A stretch of DNA of 64,000 bases from Bombella pollinis (GTDB taxonomy: Bacteria > Pseudomonadota > Alphaproteobacteria > Acetobacterales > Acetobacteraceae): contig NZ_JANIDX010000003.1 in the NCBI RefSeq assembly GCF_026385485.1, positions 124,001 through 188,000 on the forward strand. The letters are read 5' to 3'. Each line of letters opens with the position of its first letter. Position 1 is the first letter of the stretch. This document shows, in pieces, positions 8,461 to 16,871 of the stretch. The translations under genes were made by a program, and so were the position numbers. A model generated the notes under the pieces. That model had not been told where the DNA came from. It made no database searches and saw only the letters and a list, made by a program, of their open reading frames with translations.

Positions 8461-11139
8461 ATGGCAAAATTTTCAGGGTATCTCATGCTTTCACGCCTTG
8501 CTCGCGCCCTTTTTGGCCATTCTAACGACCGCTCTTTGAAGAAATATCAGCGGCGAGTGCCGGAGATTAATGCCTTAGAGCCTCAGATACAGGCTCTTAC
8601 GGATGAGGAATTAAAGGCCAAAACGGCAGAGTTCCGCCGTAAGTTGGCTGATGGTGCTACGCTGGATGAGCTGCAGGTCGAGGCTTTTGCGGTGTGCCGG
8701 GAGGCGTCTCGCCGTGTATTGGGGATGCGCCATTTTGATGTGCAGTTGATTGGCGGGATGGTCCTTCATGATGGCCGTATTGCCGAGATGCGCACGGGTG
8801 AGGGTAAAACCCTTGTCGGTACGCTTGCAGTTTACCTAAATGCCCTAACAGGCAAGGGCGTGCATGTTGTAACGGTGAATGACTATCTCGCCCGCCGTGA
8901 TGCGGAGGAGATGGCCCGTCTTTACGGCTTCCTCGGCCTCACAACTGGTGTGATTATCCCTAACCTCTCTGATGAGGAACGCCGAGCAGCTTATGCGGCG
9001 GATATTACTTACGGGACGAATAACGAGTTCGGCTTTGATTATCTGCGCGATAACATGAAATACGCGCTAGAGGAGATGGTACAGCGGGACTTCAACTTCG
9101 CCATTGTCGATGAGGTGGATAGTATCCTCATTGATGAAGCCCGCACCCCGCTGATTATCTCTGGCCCTGCGGATGATAGTTCCGACCTTTATCGGCATGT
9201 AGATGAGGTTGTGGCACGTTTGGTTGAGGAGCCAAATGTGTATGATAAAGATGAGAAGATGCGGACCGTCACCCTCACAGAGCATGGCTCTGACCTTGTG
9301 GAGGAGATGCTGAATGCGGCGGGGCTATTGCAGGGCGGGGGATTATATGACCTGCATAATGTCTCGGTCGTGCATCATGTTCAGCAATCATTACGGGCGC
9401 GGACGCTCTTTACGCGGGATGTAGATTACATCGTCCGTGATGGTAAAGTGATGCTCATTGATGAGTTTACGGGCCGTATGATGGATGGTCGCCGTTACTC
9501 CGATGGGTTGCATCAGGCCCTAGAGGCGAAAGAAGGGGTGGAGATTCAGCAGGAGAATCAAACGCTTGCTTCTATCACCTTCCAAAACTACTTCCGCCTT
9601 TACCCCAAACTTGCGGGCATGACCGGTACCGCGATGACGGAAGCGGACGAGTTTGCGGAGATCTACAATCTTGAGGTGGTGGAAATCCCCACCAACCTGC
9701 CTGTCCGCCGTAAGGATGCGAATGACGAGGTCTATCTCACGGCGGAGGAGAAATACGAGGCCGTAGCGGAGTTGATTCGTAAGGTTCATGAGCGGGAACA
9801 GCCTATCCTTGTTGGGACGGCCTCGATTGAGCAGAGCGAGATTCTCTCACATCTTTTGCGGCAGAAGCGTATCCCCCATAATGTGTTGAATGCACGGCAT
9901 CATGAGCGTGAGGCGAGCATTATTGCACAAGCAGGGGTGCCCGGCGCGATTACGATTGCTACCAATATGGCCGGGCGCGGGACAGATATTAAGCTTGGCG
10001 GTAATGTGGACATGCTGGTGGCTGAAAAGACCGCAGGCATTGAGGATGAAGCCGAGCGTGAGGCTGTTGCCGCCCAAGTGCGGGCGCAAGTTGCGGCAGA
10101 CCATGAGCGTGTGCATGAGCTTGGCGGGCTTTATGTTATCGGGACGGAGCGGCATGAGAGCCGGCGTGTTGATAATCAGCTCCGTGGGCGGTCTGGCCGT
10201 CAGGGTGACCCCGGTAATTCGCGCTTCTTCTTGTCCTTGCAGGATGATTTGATTCGCATTTTCGGCTCGGATCGTATGGGCGCGATGATGCAGAAGATGG
10301 GCTTAAAGCGCGGTGAAGCGATTGTGCATCCTTGGTTGAATCGTGCCTTGGAAAAAGCGCAAAAGAAGGTCGAAGCCCGTAATTTCGATATGCGGAAAAA
10401 CACGCTGAAATATGACGATGTCATGAATGCACAGCGTAAAGAGGTCTATGCCCATCGGCGCGAATATATGGCCTTGAAGGACCTTTCCGGCGTTATTGCG
10501 GATATACGCGGCAAGGTGATTGAAGATATTGTCCATGCGCATATTCCCGAGAATGCCTTTGTTGAAGCTTGGGATATTGAAGGGCTGACACGCGAAGTTA
10601 AGCGTGTTTTGAACCTTGAGCTGCCGATTGCAGAATGGGCGCAAGAAGATGGCATGACCGAAGAAGGCGTCATCGAGCGGATTGAGGAAGACGCCACGCG
10701 GGCTCATGCTGCGCGTGCAGCGACCATCGGGCCGGATATGATGCGCTTGATTGAGAAGCATATTCTGCTCACATCTTTTGATGGCGCGTGGAAGGAGCAT
10801 CTCCACGGGCTAGACCAAGTGCGCCAAGGGATTGGCTTGCGGGCTTATGGCCAGCGCGACCCGCTTAATGAATATAAGCAAGAAGCCTTCCAGATGTTTA
10901 CATATATGCTGGAAGATATGCGGATGCGCGTTGTGCAGGCGATTGCCCATGTGCAGCCTGTTAGTGAGGCACCTACCATGCCGGAGGTTCCTGCGGCGAT
11001 GCAGGTGGAGGAGCCCGTAGAGGATGAAGCGTTGGATACAGCCACATTTGCGCGTTGGTTGAATGAGGTTCCACGCAATGCCCCATGCCCTTGTGGCTCT
11101 GGGCTAAAGTTTAAACATTGTCACGGCAAGATGGTTTAA
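8461..11139 (+). CDS. secA: Preprotein translocase ATPase SecA
   Basis: Motor of the Sec export pathway, pushing unfolded preproteins through SecYEG. All main parts are visible in 892 residues: Walker A MRTGEGKT (about 110-117), LVTVNDYLA-like segment, DEVDSILIDEARTPL, the second ATPase fold with ATNMAGRGTDI and GRSGRQGD, and the C-terminal zinc motif CPCGSGLKFKHCHG that binds SecB or ribosomes. Two starts are possible: ATG at 8461 (AAGGGA 13 bases upstream) or ATG at 8485 (AGGG six to seven bases upstream), which would give the family-typical N terminus MLSRLARALFG. The second may be the true one. Confidence 0.97.
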   Translation: MAKFSGYLMLSRLARALFGHSNDRSLKKYQRRVPEINALEPQIQALTDEELKAKTAEFRRKLADGATLDELQVEAFAVCREASRRVLGMRHFDVQLIGGMVLHDGRIAEMRTGEGKTLVGTLAVYLNALTGKGVHVVTVNDYLARRDAEEMARLYGFLGLTTGVIIPNLSDEERRAAYAADITYGTNNEFGFDYLRDNMKYALEEMVQRDFNFAIVDEVDSILIDEARTPLIISGPADDSSDLYRHVDEVVARLVEEPNVYDKDEKMRTVTLTEHGSDLVEEMLNAAGLLQGGGLYDLHNVSVVHHVQQSLRARTLFTRDVDYIVRDGKVMLIDEFTGRMMDGRRYSDGLHQALEAKEGVEIQQENQTLASITFQNYFRLYPKLAGMTGTAMTEADEFAEIYNLEVVEIPTNLPVRRKDANDEVYLTAEEKYEAVAELIRKVHEREQPILVGTASIEQSEILSHLLRQKRIPHNVLNARHHEREASIIAQAGVPGAITIATNMAGRGTDIKLGGNVDMLVAEKTAGIEDEAEREAVAAQVRAQVAADHERVHELGGLYVIGTERHESRRVDNQLRGRSGRQGDPGNSRFFLSLQDDLIRIFGSDRMGAMMQKMGLKRGEAIVHPWLNRALEKAQKKVEARNFDMRKNTLKYDDVMNAQRKEVYAHRREYMALKDLSGVIADIRGKVIEDIVHAHIPENAFVEAWDIEGLTREVKRVLNLELPIAEWAQEDGMTEEGVIERIEEDATRAHAARAATIGPDMMRLIEKHILLTSFDGAWKEHLHGLDQVRQGIGLRAYGQRDPLNEYKQEAFQMFTYMLEDMRMRVVQAIAHVQPVSEAPTMPEVPAAMQVEEPVEDEALDTATFARWLNEVPRNAPCPCGSGLKFKHCHGKMV

Positions 11140-11153
11140 GAGGAGAGAGGCCC

Positions 11154-11903
11154 ATGGCAGGACATTCCCAATTTAAGAATATTATGCACCGTAAGGGCGC
11201 GCAGGATGCAAAGCGGGCCAAGCAATTTGCGAAGGTGATTCGCGAGATTACCGTGGCGACACGCTCTGGTATGCCAGACCCGGCTATGAATCCCCGTCTG
11301 CGTGCTGCGATCACGGCTGCGCGTGAAGTGAATATGCCAAAAGATACGGTCGAGCGGGCTATTAAGAAGGCCAGCGGTGCCGGCGGTGGTGAGGATTATG
11401 TGGCTGTGCGGTACGAGGGTTATGGCCCCGCTGGTGTGGCCATCATCATCGAGGGGCTGACAGATAACCGTAATCGTACAGCCTCCGAGGTGCGTGCGGC
11501 TTTCTCTAAACATGGTGGCTCTTTGGGGGAGACAAACTCCGTCTCTTTCGGTTTCGATCATATTGGGGTGATTACCTATCCGCTGGAAGCAGCCTCCGAA
11601 GATGATATGCTAGAAGCCGCTATTGAAGCTGGTGCGGATAATGTAGAGACCACGGAAGATGGTCATGAAATTATCACCGAGATGGAAGCTTTGATGAGCG
11701 TGCGTGATGCGCTGGAGGGCCGTTTTGGGGAGCCGCGCTCGGCAAAGCTGGATTGGCGTCCCCAAACGACCGTGACGTTGGATGAAGACCAAGCGCGTTC
11801 TGTCCTCAAGCTGATTGATGTGCTGGAGGAGAATGACGATGTCCAAGCCGTTTATGCCAATTTTGACCTCCCCGATGAGGTTGCTGAGGCTCTCGCAGCT
11901 TGA
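11154..11903 (+). CDS. yebC: YebC/PmpR family protein
   Basis: A 249-residue member of the YebC family, long annotated as a transcription regulator and in recent work linked to translation of difficult peptide motifs; which role applies here is open. The start MAGHSQFKNIMHRKGAQD is the family signature, and NMPKDTVERAIKKASG, YEGYGPAGVAIIIE and DNRNRTASEVR follow in the usual order. ATG at 11154 follows GAGGAGAGAGGCCC. The gene overlaps ruvC by four bases, the classic yebC-ruvCAB arrangement. Confidence 0.95.
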   Translation: MAGHSQFKNIMHRKGAQDAKRAKQFAKVIREITVATRSGMPDPAMNPRLRAAITAAREVNMPKDTVERAIKKASGAGGGEDYVAVRYEGYGPAGVAIIIEGLTDNRNRTASEVRAAFSKHGGSLGETNSVSFGFDHIGVITYPLEAASEDDMLEAAIEAGADNVETTEDGHEIITEMEALMSVRDALEGRFGEPRSAKLDWRPQTTVTLDEDQARSVLKLIDVLEENDDVQAVYANFDLPDEVAEALAA

Positions 11904-12406
11904 TTCGTCTGATAGGGATTGACCCCGGCCTACGCTTTATGGGCTGGGGTGTGGTGGATGTGGAGGGCAATCGCCTCCGGCATGTGGCTGATGGTGTATT
12001 AGCCACGCAGTCCGGTGATGATGTCCCCCGCCGCCTTTGTGACCTGCATGAGGGTTTGGTGACCCTCATCCGCCGTTATCAGCCAAGTGAGGCCGCGGTG
12101 GAGGAAACTTACGTGAATCGCAATGGCTCCTCGACATTAAAGCTCGGCTATGCGCGTGGTGTGGCGTTGTTAGTGCCTGCTCTTGCGGGGTTAAGTGTGC
12201 ATGAATATGGCGCGATGGCGGTTAAACGTGCTGTTGTTGGGACGGGTGCTGCCACCAAGGAGCAAGTGAGCATGATGGTGCGCCGTCTCTTGCCGGGGGC
12301 GGAGATAAAACGTGCTGATGCCTCCGATGCGCTTGCGATTGCGATTTGCCATGCTCATCATCGGGCGAGTGCCCAGCATGTCGCAATGGGGGTGCGCATG
12401 GCATGA
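11900..12406 (+). CDS. ruvC: Holliday junction resolvase RuvC
   Basis: Endonuclease that cuts Holliday junctions after RuvAB branch migration. The four acidic metal ligands are in place: Asp8 in IGIDPG, Glu68 in AVEET, and Asp140 and Asp143 in RADASDAL. Length 168 residues is normal. The start is a TTG at 11900 that overlaps the yebC stop (TTGA), which suggests translational coupling; no ATG is available in the right place. Confidence 0.95.
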   Translation: MIRLIGIDPGLRFMGWGVVDVEGNRLRHVADGVLATQSGDDVPRRLCDLHEGLVTLIRRYQPSEAAVEETYVNRNGSSTLKLGYARGVALLVPALAGLSVHEYGAMAVKRAVVGTGAATKEQVSMMVRRLLPGAEIKRADASDALAIAICHAHHRASAQHVAMGVRMA

Positions 12407-13041
12407 TAGGACAGCTTACCGGCCTCGTCTCGCATATAGAGGGGGATCATTGCCTGATTGATGTGCACGGGGTGGGGTATGTGGTGTCGGCCTCTACCCA
12501 TACATTAGGGCAGTTGCCACGCCCGCCAGAGGTTGCGCGCCTGTTGGTGGAGACAATTGTGCGGGAAGATGCCATCCAGCTTTTCGGCTTTGCTGATGCG
12601 GATGAGCAAGCGTGGTTTCGCCTTCTTACGACTGTTCAAGGCGTTGGTGTGCGCGTGGCATTGGCGATTTTATCGGCCAGTCGGCCCGCCTTATTATGGC
12701 AGGCTGTGCAGGCGGAGGATAAAGCGGTGTTTACGCAAGCAGCCGGGGTTGGGCCGCGGCTAGCAACGCGTCTATTGACGGAACTAAAAGCCAAAGTCGC
12801 CAAGATGCCCGCGCCTGCAAGCCTTAGTGGGCAGCCCCTTGCGCCGATGAGCCACGGCGGTGGTGGGGTAAGTGGGGCGCATCCTCACGGAGGGGTTGAG
12901 CAAGATGCCCTTATGGCGTTGGAGGGGTTAGGTTTTAAACGTGCTGAGGCATGGCCTATTGTTAATCGTATTATCGGGGAGACTGAGGGGGCCGGGTTGG
13001 ATGTGGTGATTCGTCTTGCCTTGAAGGAGCTTGCACGATGA
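12403..13041 (+). CDS. ruvA: Holliday junction branch migration subunit RuvA
   Basis: DNA-binding subunit that holds the four-way junction for the RuvB motor. N-terminal OB-fold starts MIGQLTGLVSHIEGD; the helix-hairpin-helix region shows as LTTVQGVGVRVALAIL and AGVGPRLATRLLTELK; the C-terminal RuvB-contact domain follows a Gly/His-rich linker (about residues 150-165). 212 residues. ATG at 12403 overlaps the ruvC stop (ATGA). Confidence 0.95.
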   Translation: MIGQLTGLVSHIEGDHCLIDVHGVGYVVSASTHTLGQLPRPPEVARLLVETIVREDAIQLFGFADADEQAWFRLLTTVQGVGVRVALAILSASRPALLWQAVQAEDKAVFTQAAGVGPRLATRLLTELKAKVAKMPAPASLSGQPLAPMSHGGGGVSGAHPHGGVEQDALMALEGLGFKRAEAWPIVNRIIGETEGAGLDVVIRLALKELAR

Positions 13042-14096
13042 CACCCTTTATGCCGGAGACGCCCCCCCAGCGTGCCCCAGAGACGGATGCAACACGTCAG
13101 GCGGAGGATGTGGCAGATGTTGCTTTGCGCCCTCAAAGCCTTGCTGATTTTACGGGGCAAAAAGCGAGCCGTGAGAATCTCGCTATCTTTATCGAGGCGG
13201 CGCGTAAACGTGGGGAAGCGTTGGACCATGTCCTTTTGCATGGCCCGCCGGGTTTAGGGAAAACGACCCTTGCTCAAATTGTTGCACGGGAATTGGGGGT
13301 AGGTTTCCGTGCAACATCTGGGCCTGTGATTCAACGCTCAGGCGACTTAGCCGCTATTTTGACGAATCTCCAGCCGCGCGATGTGCTGTTCATTGATGAA
13401 ATCCACCGCCTTCAGCCTGCGATTGAGGAAATCCTCTATCCCGCTATGGAGGATTTTCAGCTTGACCTTGTCATAGGCGAGGGGCCAGCGGCGCGCTCGG
13501 TACGGATTGACCTTGCCCCTTTCACACTCGTTGCTGCGACAACGCGTTCTGGCTTGTTAGCTACGCCGTTGCGGGATCGTTTTGGCATTCCCTTGCGGCT
13601 CGTTTTTTATACACCGGATGAATTGCGGCAGATTGTCAGCCGTGGGGCTGTAAAGTTGGGCATGGCCCTTACAGATGAAGGCGCGGAGGAAATTGCCCGC
13701 CGCTCACGCGGGACACCGCGTATTGCTGGGCGGTTGCTGCGGCGTGTGCGTGATTTCGCGTTGGTTGCTAAAAAGGATGTGATTGACCGCCACTTAGCGG
13801 ATATGGCCCTCTCTCGCTTAGAGGTGGATCGCCACGGGCTGGATGCGATGGATAGGCGGTATTTACGCCGTATTGCCGAGCATCATCGTGGTGGCCCTGT
13901 AGGGGTGGAGACCCTCGCCGCAGCATTGGCAGAAGCCCGCGATACATTAGAGGATGTTGTAGAGCCTTATTTGATTCAGGAAGGTCTCGTCTTACGGACA
14001 TCGCGCGGGCGTATGTTGGGGGAGCCGGGATGGCGGTATTTGGGTTTGACCCCACCAGCAAGTTCTATAGAGCCACAAGAGCCACGGTTTTTATAA
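13038..14096 (+). CDS. ruvB: Holliday junction helicase motor RuvB
   Basis: AAA+ ATPase that drives branch migration. Walker A GPPGLGKTT (about 69-77), Walker B VLFIDEIHRL, sensor 1 region AATTRSGLL, the RGTPRIAGRLLRRVRD sensor 2 segment and the winged-helix domain ending GEPGWRYLGL are all visible. 352 residues, normal length. The ATG at 13038 overlaps the ruvA stop by four bases. It is followed after 12 bases by ybgC, joining the ruv and tol groups. Confidence 0.96.
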   Translation: MTPFMPETPPQRAPETDATRQAEDVADVALRPQSLADFTGQKASRENLAIFIEAARKRGEALDHVLLHGPPGLGKTTLAQIVARELGVGFRATSGPVIQRSGDLAAILTNLQPRDVLFIDEIHRLQPAIEEILYPAMEDFQLDLVIGEGPAARSVRIDLAPFTLVAATTRSGLLATPLRDRFGIPLRLVFYTPDELRQIVSRGAVKLGMALTDEGAEEIARRSRGTPRIAGRLLRRVRDFALVAKKDVIDRHLADMALSRLEVDRHGLDAMDRRYLRRIAEHHRGGPVGVETLAAALAEARDTLEDVVEPYLIQEGLVLRTSRGRMLGEPGWRYLGLTPPASSIEPQEPRFL

Positions 14097-14108
14097 AAAG
14101 GAGAGGGT

Positions 14109-14537
14109 ATGGCGGCCCATCATTGTCAATTTCGTGTCTATTATGAGGATACGGATGCAGGGGGCATTGTGTATCATGCGCGTTATCTTGGCTTTGCAGA
14201 GCGTGCGCGGGCAGAGGCGTTGCGCTCTTTAGGGCTATCTGTAGGCGAGATGGCCGCAGAGGATGGGATAGGCTTTGTCGTCCGGCAGTTGAATATCCGT
14301 TATCACGCCCCATTGCGGTTGGATGAGCTGTTAGAGGTGGAGACAAGCCTCCTGCATGCCAGCGGGGCGCGGTTGATGTTGCGGCAAATCATCACCAATC
14401 ACAGCCGAGCGGGGCAAAAGGCCGTGGTGATTGAAGTAGAGCTAGCGTGTTTAAAACTCGCCAGCATGACCCCCTTGCGTCTGCCCGCCGTTTATCAAGC
14501 GCGGTTGGAGGGGTTAAAAGACCTGACAAAAGATTAA
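14109..14537 (+). CDS. ybgC: Tol-Pal associated acyl-CoA thioesterase YbgC
   Basis: Hot-dog fold thioesterase, usually the first gene of tol-pal clusters and thought to link phospholipid metabolism with the envelope. The family motif YYEDTDAGGIVYHARYL, with the catalytic Asp, lies at residues 10-26, followed by FAERARAEALR. 142 residues. ATG at 14109 follows AAGGAGAGGGT. A 111-base gap separates it from tolQ, enough for an internal promoter. Confidence 0.93.
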   Translation: MAAHHCQFRVYYEDTDAGGIVYHARYLGFAERARAEALRSLGLSVGEMAAEDGIGFVVRQLNIRYHAPLRLDELLEVETSLLHASGARLMLRQIITNHSRAGQKAVVIEVELACLKLASMTPLRLPAVYQARLEGLKDLTKD

Positions 14538-14648
14538 CGATTAAAGATATTTGCTCTTTCCTCCCCTTGTGCCATTGAAAAAAGGTCATCCTACTGCAAC
14601 ATGAAGCAGTAGTTTTTTAATTGATGGACTATGAGATAGGAGAGCGGA

Positions 14649-15380
14649 GTGGATCAGGCTGTGAGTTCGAGTGCCCTGGGTGCTGCTGGGGCAGCGGGGA
14701 TGTCTCCCCTTCATCTGTTCCTGAATGCTTCGTTCGTGGTGCAGCTTGTGATGGTAGGGTTGGTGCTATGTAGCATCTTCGTCTGGGCTGTGATTGTGGA
14801 GAAGTTCCTTCTTCTTCGCCGTGTGAATCAAGAAGCCAGCGCGTTTGAGGACCGTTTTTGGTCCGGTGGCTCGTTGGATGACCTCTATGATAGCGAGGGG
14901 GCACGGCCTGTTCATCCTATGGCTGCGGTATTTGGTGCGGCTATGGGGGAATGGCGGCGGTCCTCCCGTATTGCGGGGATTGATGTGATTCATGGCGGTA
15001 CGTCCGAGCGGATAGACCGTGCCATTGGCATTACGATTGCCCGCGAGACGGACCGTCTGAACCGCTATGTTGTGCTGTTGGCTACGATTGGCCCGGTGGC
15101 TCCCTTTGTGGGGCTGTTTGGGACAGTCTGGGGAATTATGCACGCTTTTAGCTCTATTGCCTCAATGCATAACACGAATCTTGCCGTGGTAGCCCCGGGT
15201 ATCTCTGAGGCTTTGTTTGCTACAGCGATTGGCTTGATTACCGCCATCCCTGCCTATGTGGCGTACAACCTTATCAGCCGCGCGATTGATAATTTTGGCG
15301 ACCGGATGGAGGGTTTTGGTACGGAGTTTGCTGCTATCCTCTCCCGTCAGTCTGAAGAGCGTGGCGGCGGGAAGGGCTGA
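14649..15380 (+). CDS. tolQ: Tol-Pal inner membrane motor protein TolQ
   Basis: Proton-channel subunit of the Tol motor (ExbB/MotA family) that energises TolA. Three membrane helices are visible: near residues 25-50 (VVQLVMVGLVLCSIFVWAV), 135-160 (VVLLATIGPVAPFVGLFG) and 170-200 (LFATAIGLITAIPAYVAY). 243 residues. The start is GTG at 14649 with AGGAG eight bases upstream. tolR follows after five bases. Confidence 0.94.
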   Translation: MDQAVSSSALGAAGAAGMSPLHLFLNASFVVQLVMVGLVLCSIFVWAVIVEKFLLLRRVNQEASAFEDRFWSGGSLDDLYDSEGARPVHPMAAVFGAAMGEWRRSSRIAGIDVIHGGTSERIDRAIGITIARETDRLNRYVVLLATIGPVAPFVGLFGTVWGIMHAFSSIASMHNTNLAVVAPGISEALFATAIGLITAIPAYVAYNLISRAIDNFGDRMEGFGTEFAAILSRQSEERGGGKG

Positions 15381-15385
15381 AGGTC

Positions 15386-15814
15386 ATGGCGTTTTCCTTA
15401 CGGAGCGGGCGGCGGACCCGGCGGAAGCCAGAATCGCATATTAATGTGACGCCGCTGGTTGATGTGATGTTGGTGTTGTTGATCATCTTCATGGTTACAG
15501 CACCGATGCTCACAAGTGGTGTGAATGTGGACCTCCCGCAGACGAGTGCTAAGCCTGTTAATGCGGATAATAAGCCTATTACCGTGTCGATTAAGAGCGA
15601 TGGCAGCCTTTACCTAGGGGAAGACTCGGTGAGTGCGGAGGAGTTAGTCTCACACTTGCAGCAATTAGCGAGTAATGATTCCGGGCGGCGGATTTTTGTC
15701 CGCGCTGATGCGAAGATTGATTACGGTAAGGTGATGAGCGTCATGGGTCAGATTACCGCTGGGGGCTTTACTCATGTGGCCCTTCTTGCCCAGCAGCCAC
15801 AGGGCGGGCAGTAA
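15386..15814 (+). CDS. tolR: Tol-Pal inner membrane motor protein TolR
   Basis: Partner of TolQ in the proton channel (ExbD family). One N-terminal membrane helix, INVTPLVDVMLVLLIIFMV, carries the key Asp that takes part in proton flow; the remainder is a periplasmic domain ending in a typical GGFTHVALLAQ. 142 residues. It begins five bases after tolQ and ends 10 bases before the tolA start chosen here. Confidence 0.94.
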   Translation: MAFSLRSGRRTRRKPESHINVTPLVDVMLVLLIIFMVTAPMLTSGVNVDLPQTSAKPVNADNKPITVSIKSDGSLYLGEDSVSAEELVSHLQQLASNDSGRRIFVRADAKIDYGKVMSVMGQITAGGFTHVALLAQQPQGGQ

Positions 15815-15824
15815 GGAGCTGTTT

Positions 15825-16847
15825 GTGAGTTTCTCCTCATCTTCACCTTTTGATGAGGCTCCACCGCCTTATCCGCGGTTGGGGCGAGAGCCTTCCAGCT
15901 TGGTGACAGGCGGGGTAGTGGTCTCGCTTTTGCTGCATGGTGGGTTGTTGGTCCTTTTACTGTGGCACCCTCAGCCATTACCACCGGAGCCGCAGCCAGA
16001 GCAGACGGTTGCTATGGTCTATGAGAGTACAGGCGGCCCTCATGCTGCGGCAAAAGCGATGCAGAAAGCCGATGTGCCTGCTCCTCCTGCGCCGGTAGAG
16101 ACGAAAGCTCCCCCCGCGCCAGAGCCTGCAAAGCCACAGCCTGTTGAGCCTCCACCGCCTGCCCCGCCACCACCTCCCCCTGCTCAAGCTGAGCCGGAGC
16201 CCGCGCAGGTGGCTGCTAAGACGCCCGTGCAGCAAAAGGCTCCCGTGCAGGAGAAGGGCGAGGTGAGTGATACGCCTAAGCCTCAGCCAGTGCCCGCGCG
16301 TAAGCAGGCGCAGGTGAAGGCCCCAGAGCGTGTGGTGGAGAGGCCGCCGACTAAGGCGCAGCCCTCCCATACGGAGCAGGCGCATGAGGCGAAGAAAACG
16401 CAAGCTGATAGTCGCTCTTTGTTGGCCACGCTGGATGAGTTCCGTAGCCAAGCAAAGCAGGAGCAGCCGCCTAAAGCGCATCCTAACCCGGCACAAGGGG
16501 GGTCTCCTCACGGGGGTGGGCGTGTTGATGGTGATACGGCCGCCCTGACAAGCGGGGAGCAGAATGCCATTGGTTCTTCCGTGCAGCGTTGTTATCAAGA
16601 AGATACATTAGCGCGGAATTATCAGAGCTTCTCAGCGCGTATGATGGTCACTGTCGATGCAACAGGTGAGGCACGTATGGTGACCTTCCTGCCAGAGACG
16701 CGCGCCCGCATGGCGGCGGACCCGGCTTATCGTGTTCAGGCTGAGCGCGCGCGTGATGCGGTGTTGAGCCCTGTATGTTCCCGCTTGCCTGTACCTAAGC
16801 GACTTTTGGGGCAGGTGCGGCAGTTTCGCTTCCTTTTTAAGCCCTAA
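15825..16847 (+). CDS. tolA: TolA, periplasm-spanning Tol protein
   Basis: Anchored by one membrane helix (about residues 27-46, LVTGGVVVSLLLHGG), TolA reaches across the periplasm to Pal. Here the middle part (residues 55-200) is rich in Pro, Ala, Gln and Lys with a run of prolines, unlike the long alpha-helix of E. coli TolA. The C-terminal 110 residues form the conserved TonB-like domain starting near LTSGEQNAIGSSVQRCY. I choose the GTG at 15825, which has AAGGAG six bases upstream and avoids a 41-base overlap with tolR that an earlier in-frame ATG would need. 340 residues. Confidence 0.88.
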   Translation: MSFSSSSPFDEAPPPYPRLGREPSSLVTGGVVVSLLLHGGLLVLLLWHPQPLPPEPQPEQTVAMVYESTGGPHAAAKAMQKADVPAPPAPVETKAPPAPEPAKPQPVEPPPPAPPPPPPAQAEPEPAQVAAKTPVQQKAPVQEKGEVSDTPKPQPVPARKQAQVKAPERVVERPPTKAQPSHTEQAHEAKKTQADSRSLLATLDEFRSQAKQEQPPKAHPNPAQGGSPHGGGRVDGDTAALTSGEQNAIGSSVQRCYQEDTLARNYQSFSARMMVTVDATGEARMVTFLPETRARMAADPAYRVQAERARDAVLSPVCSRLPVPKRLLGQVRQFRFLFKP

Positions 16848-16871
16848 GGCTGGATTTATCTGAGGTAGGTC

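Noticed and set aside
15774..15824. Earlier ATG start for TolA overlapping tolR by 41 bases
   Set aside because: The GTG at 15825 has AAGGAG at good spacing and gives the normal short cytosolic N terminus.
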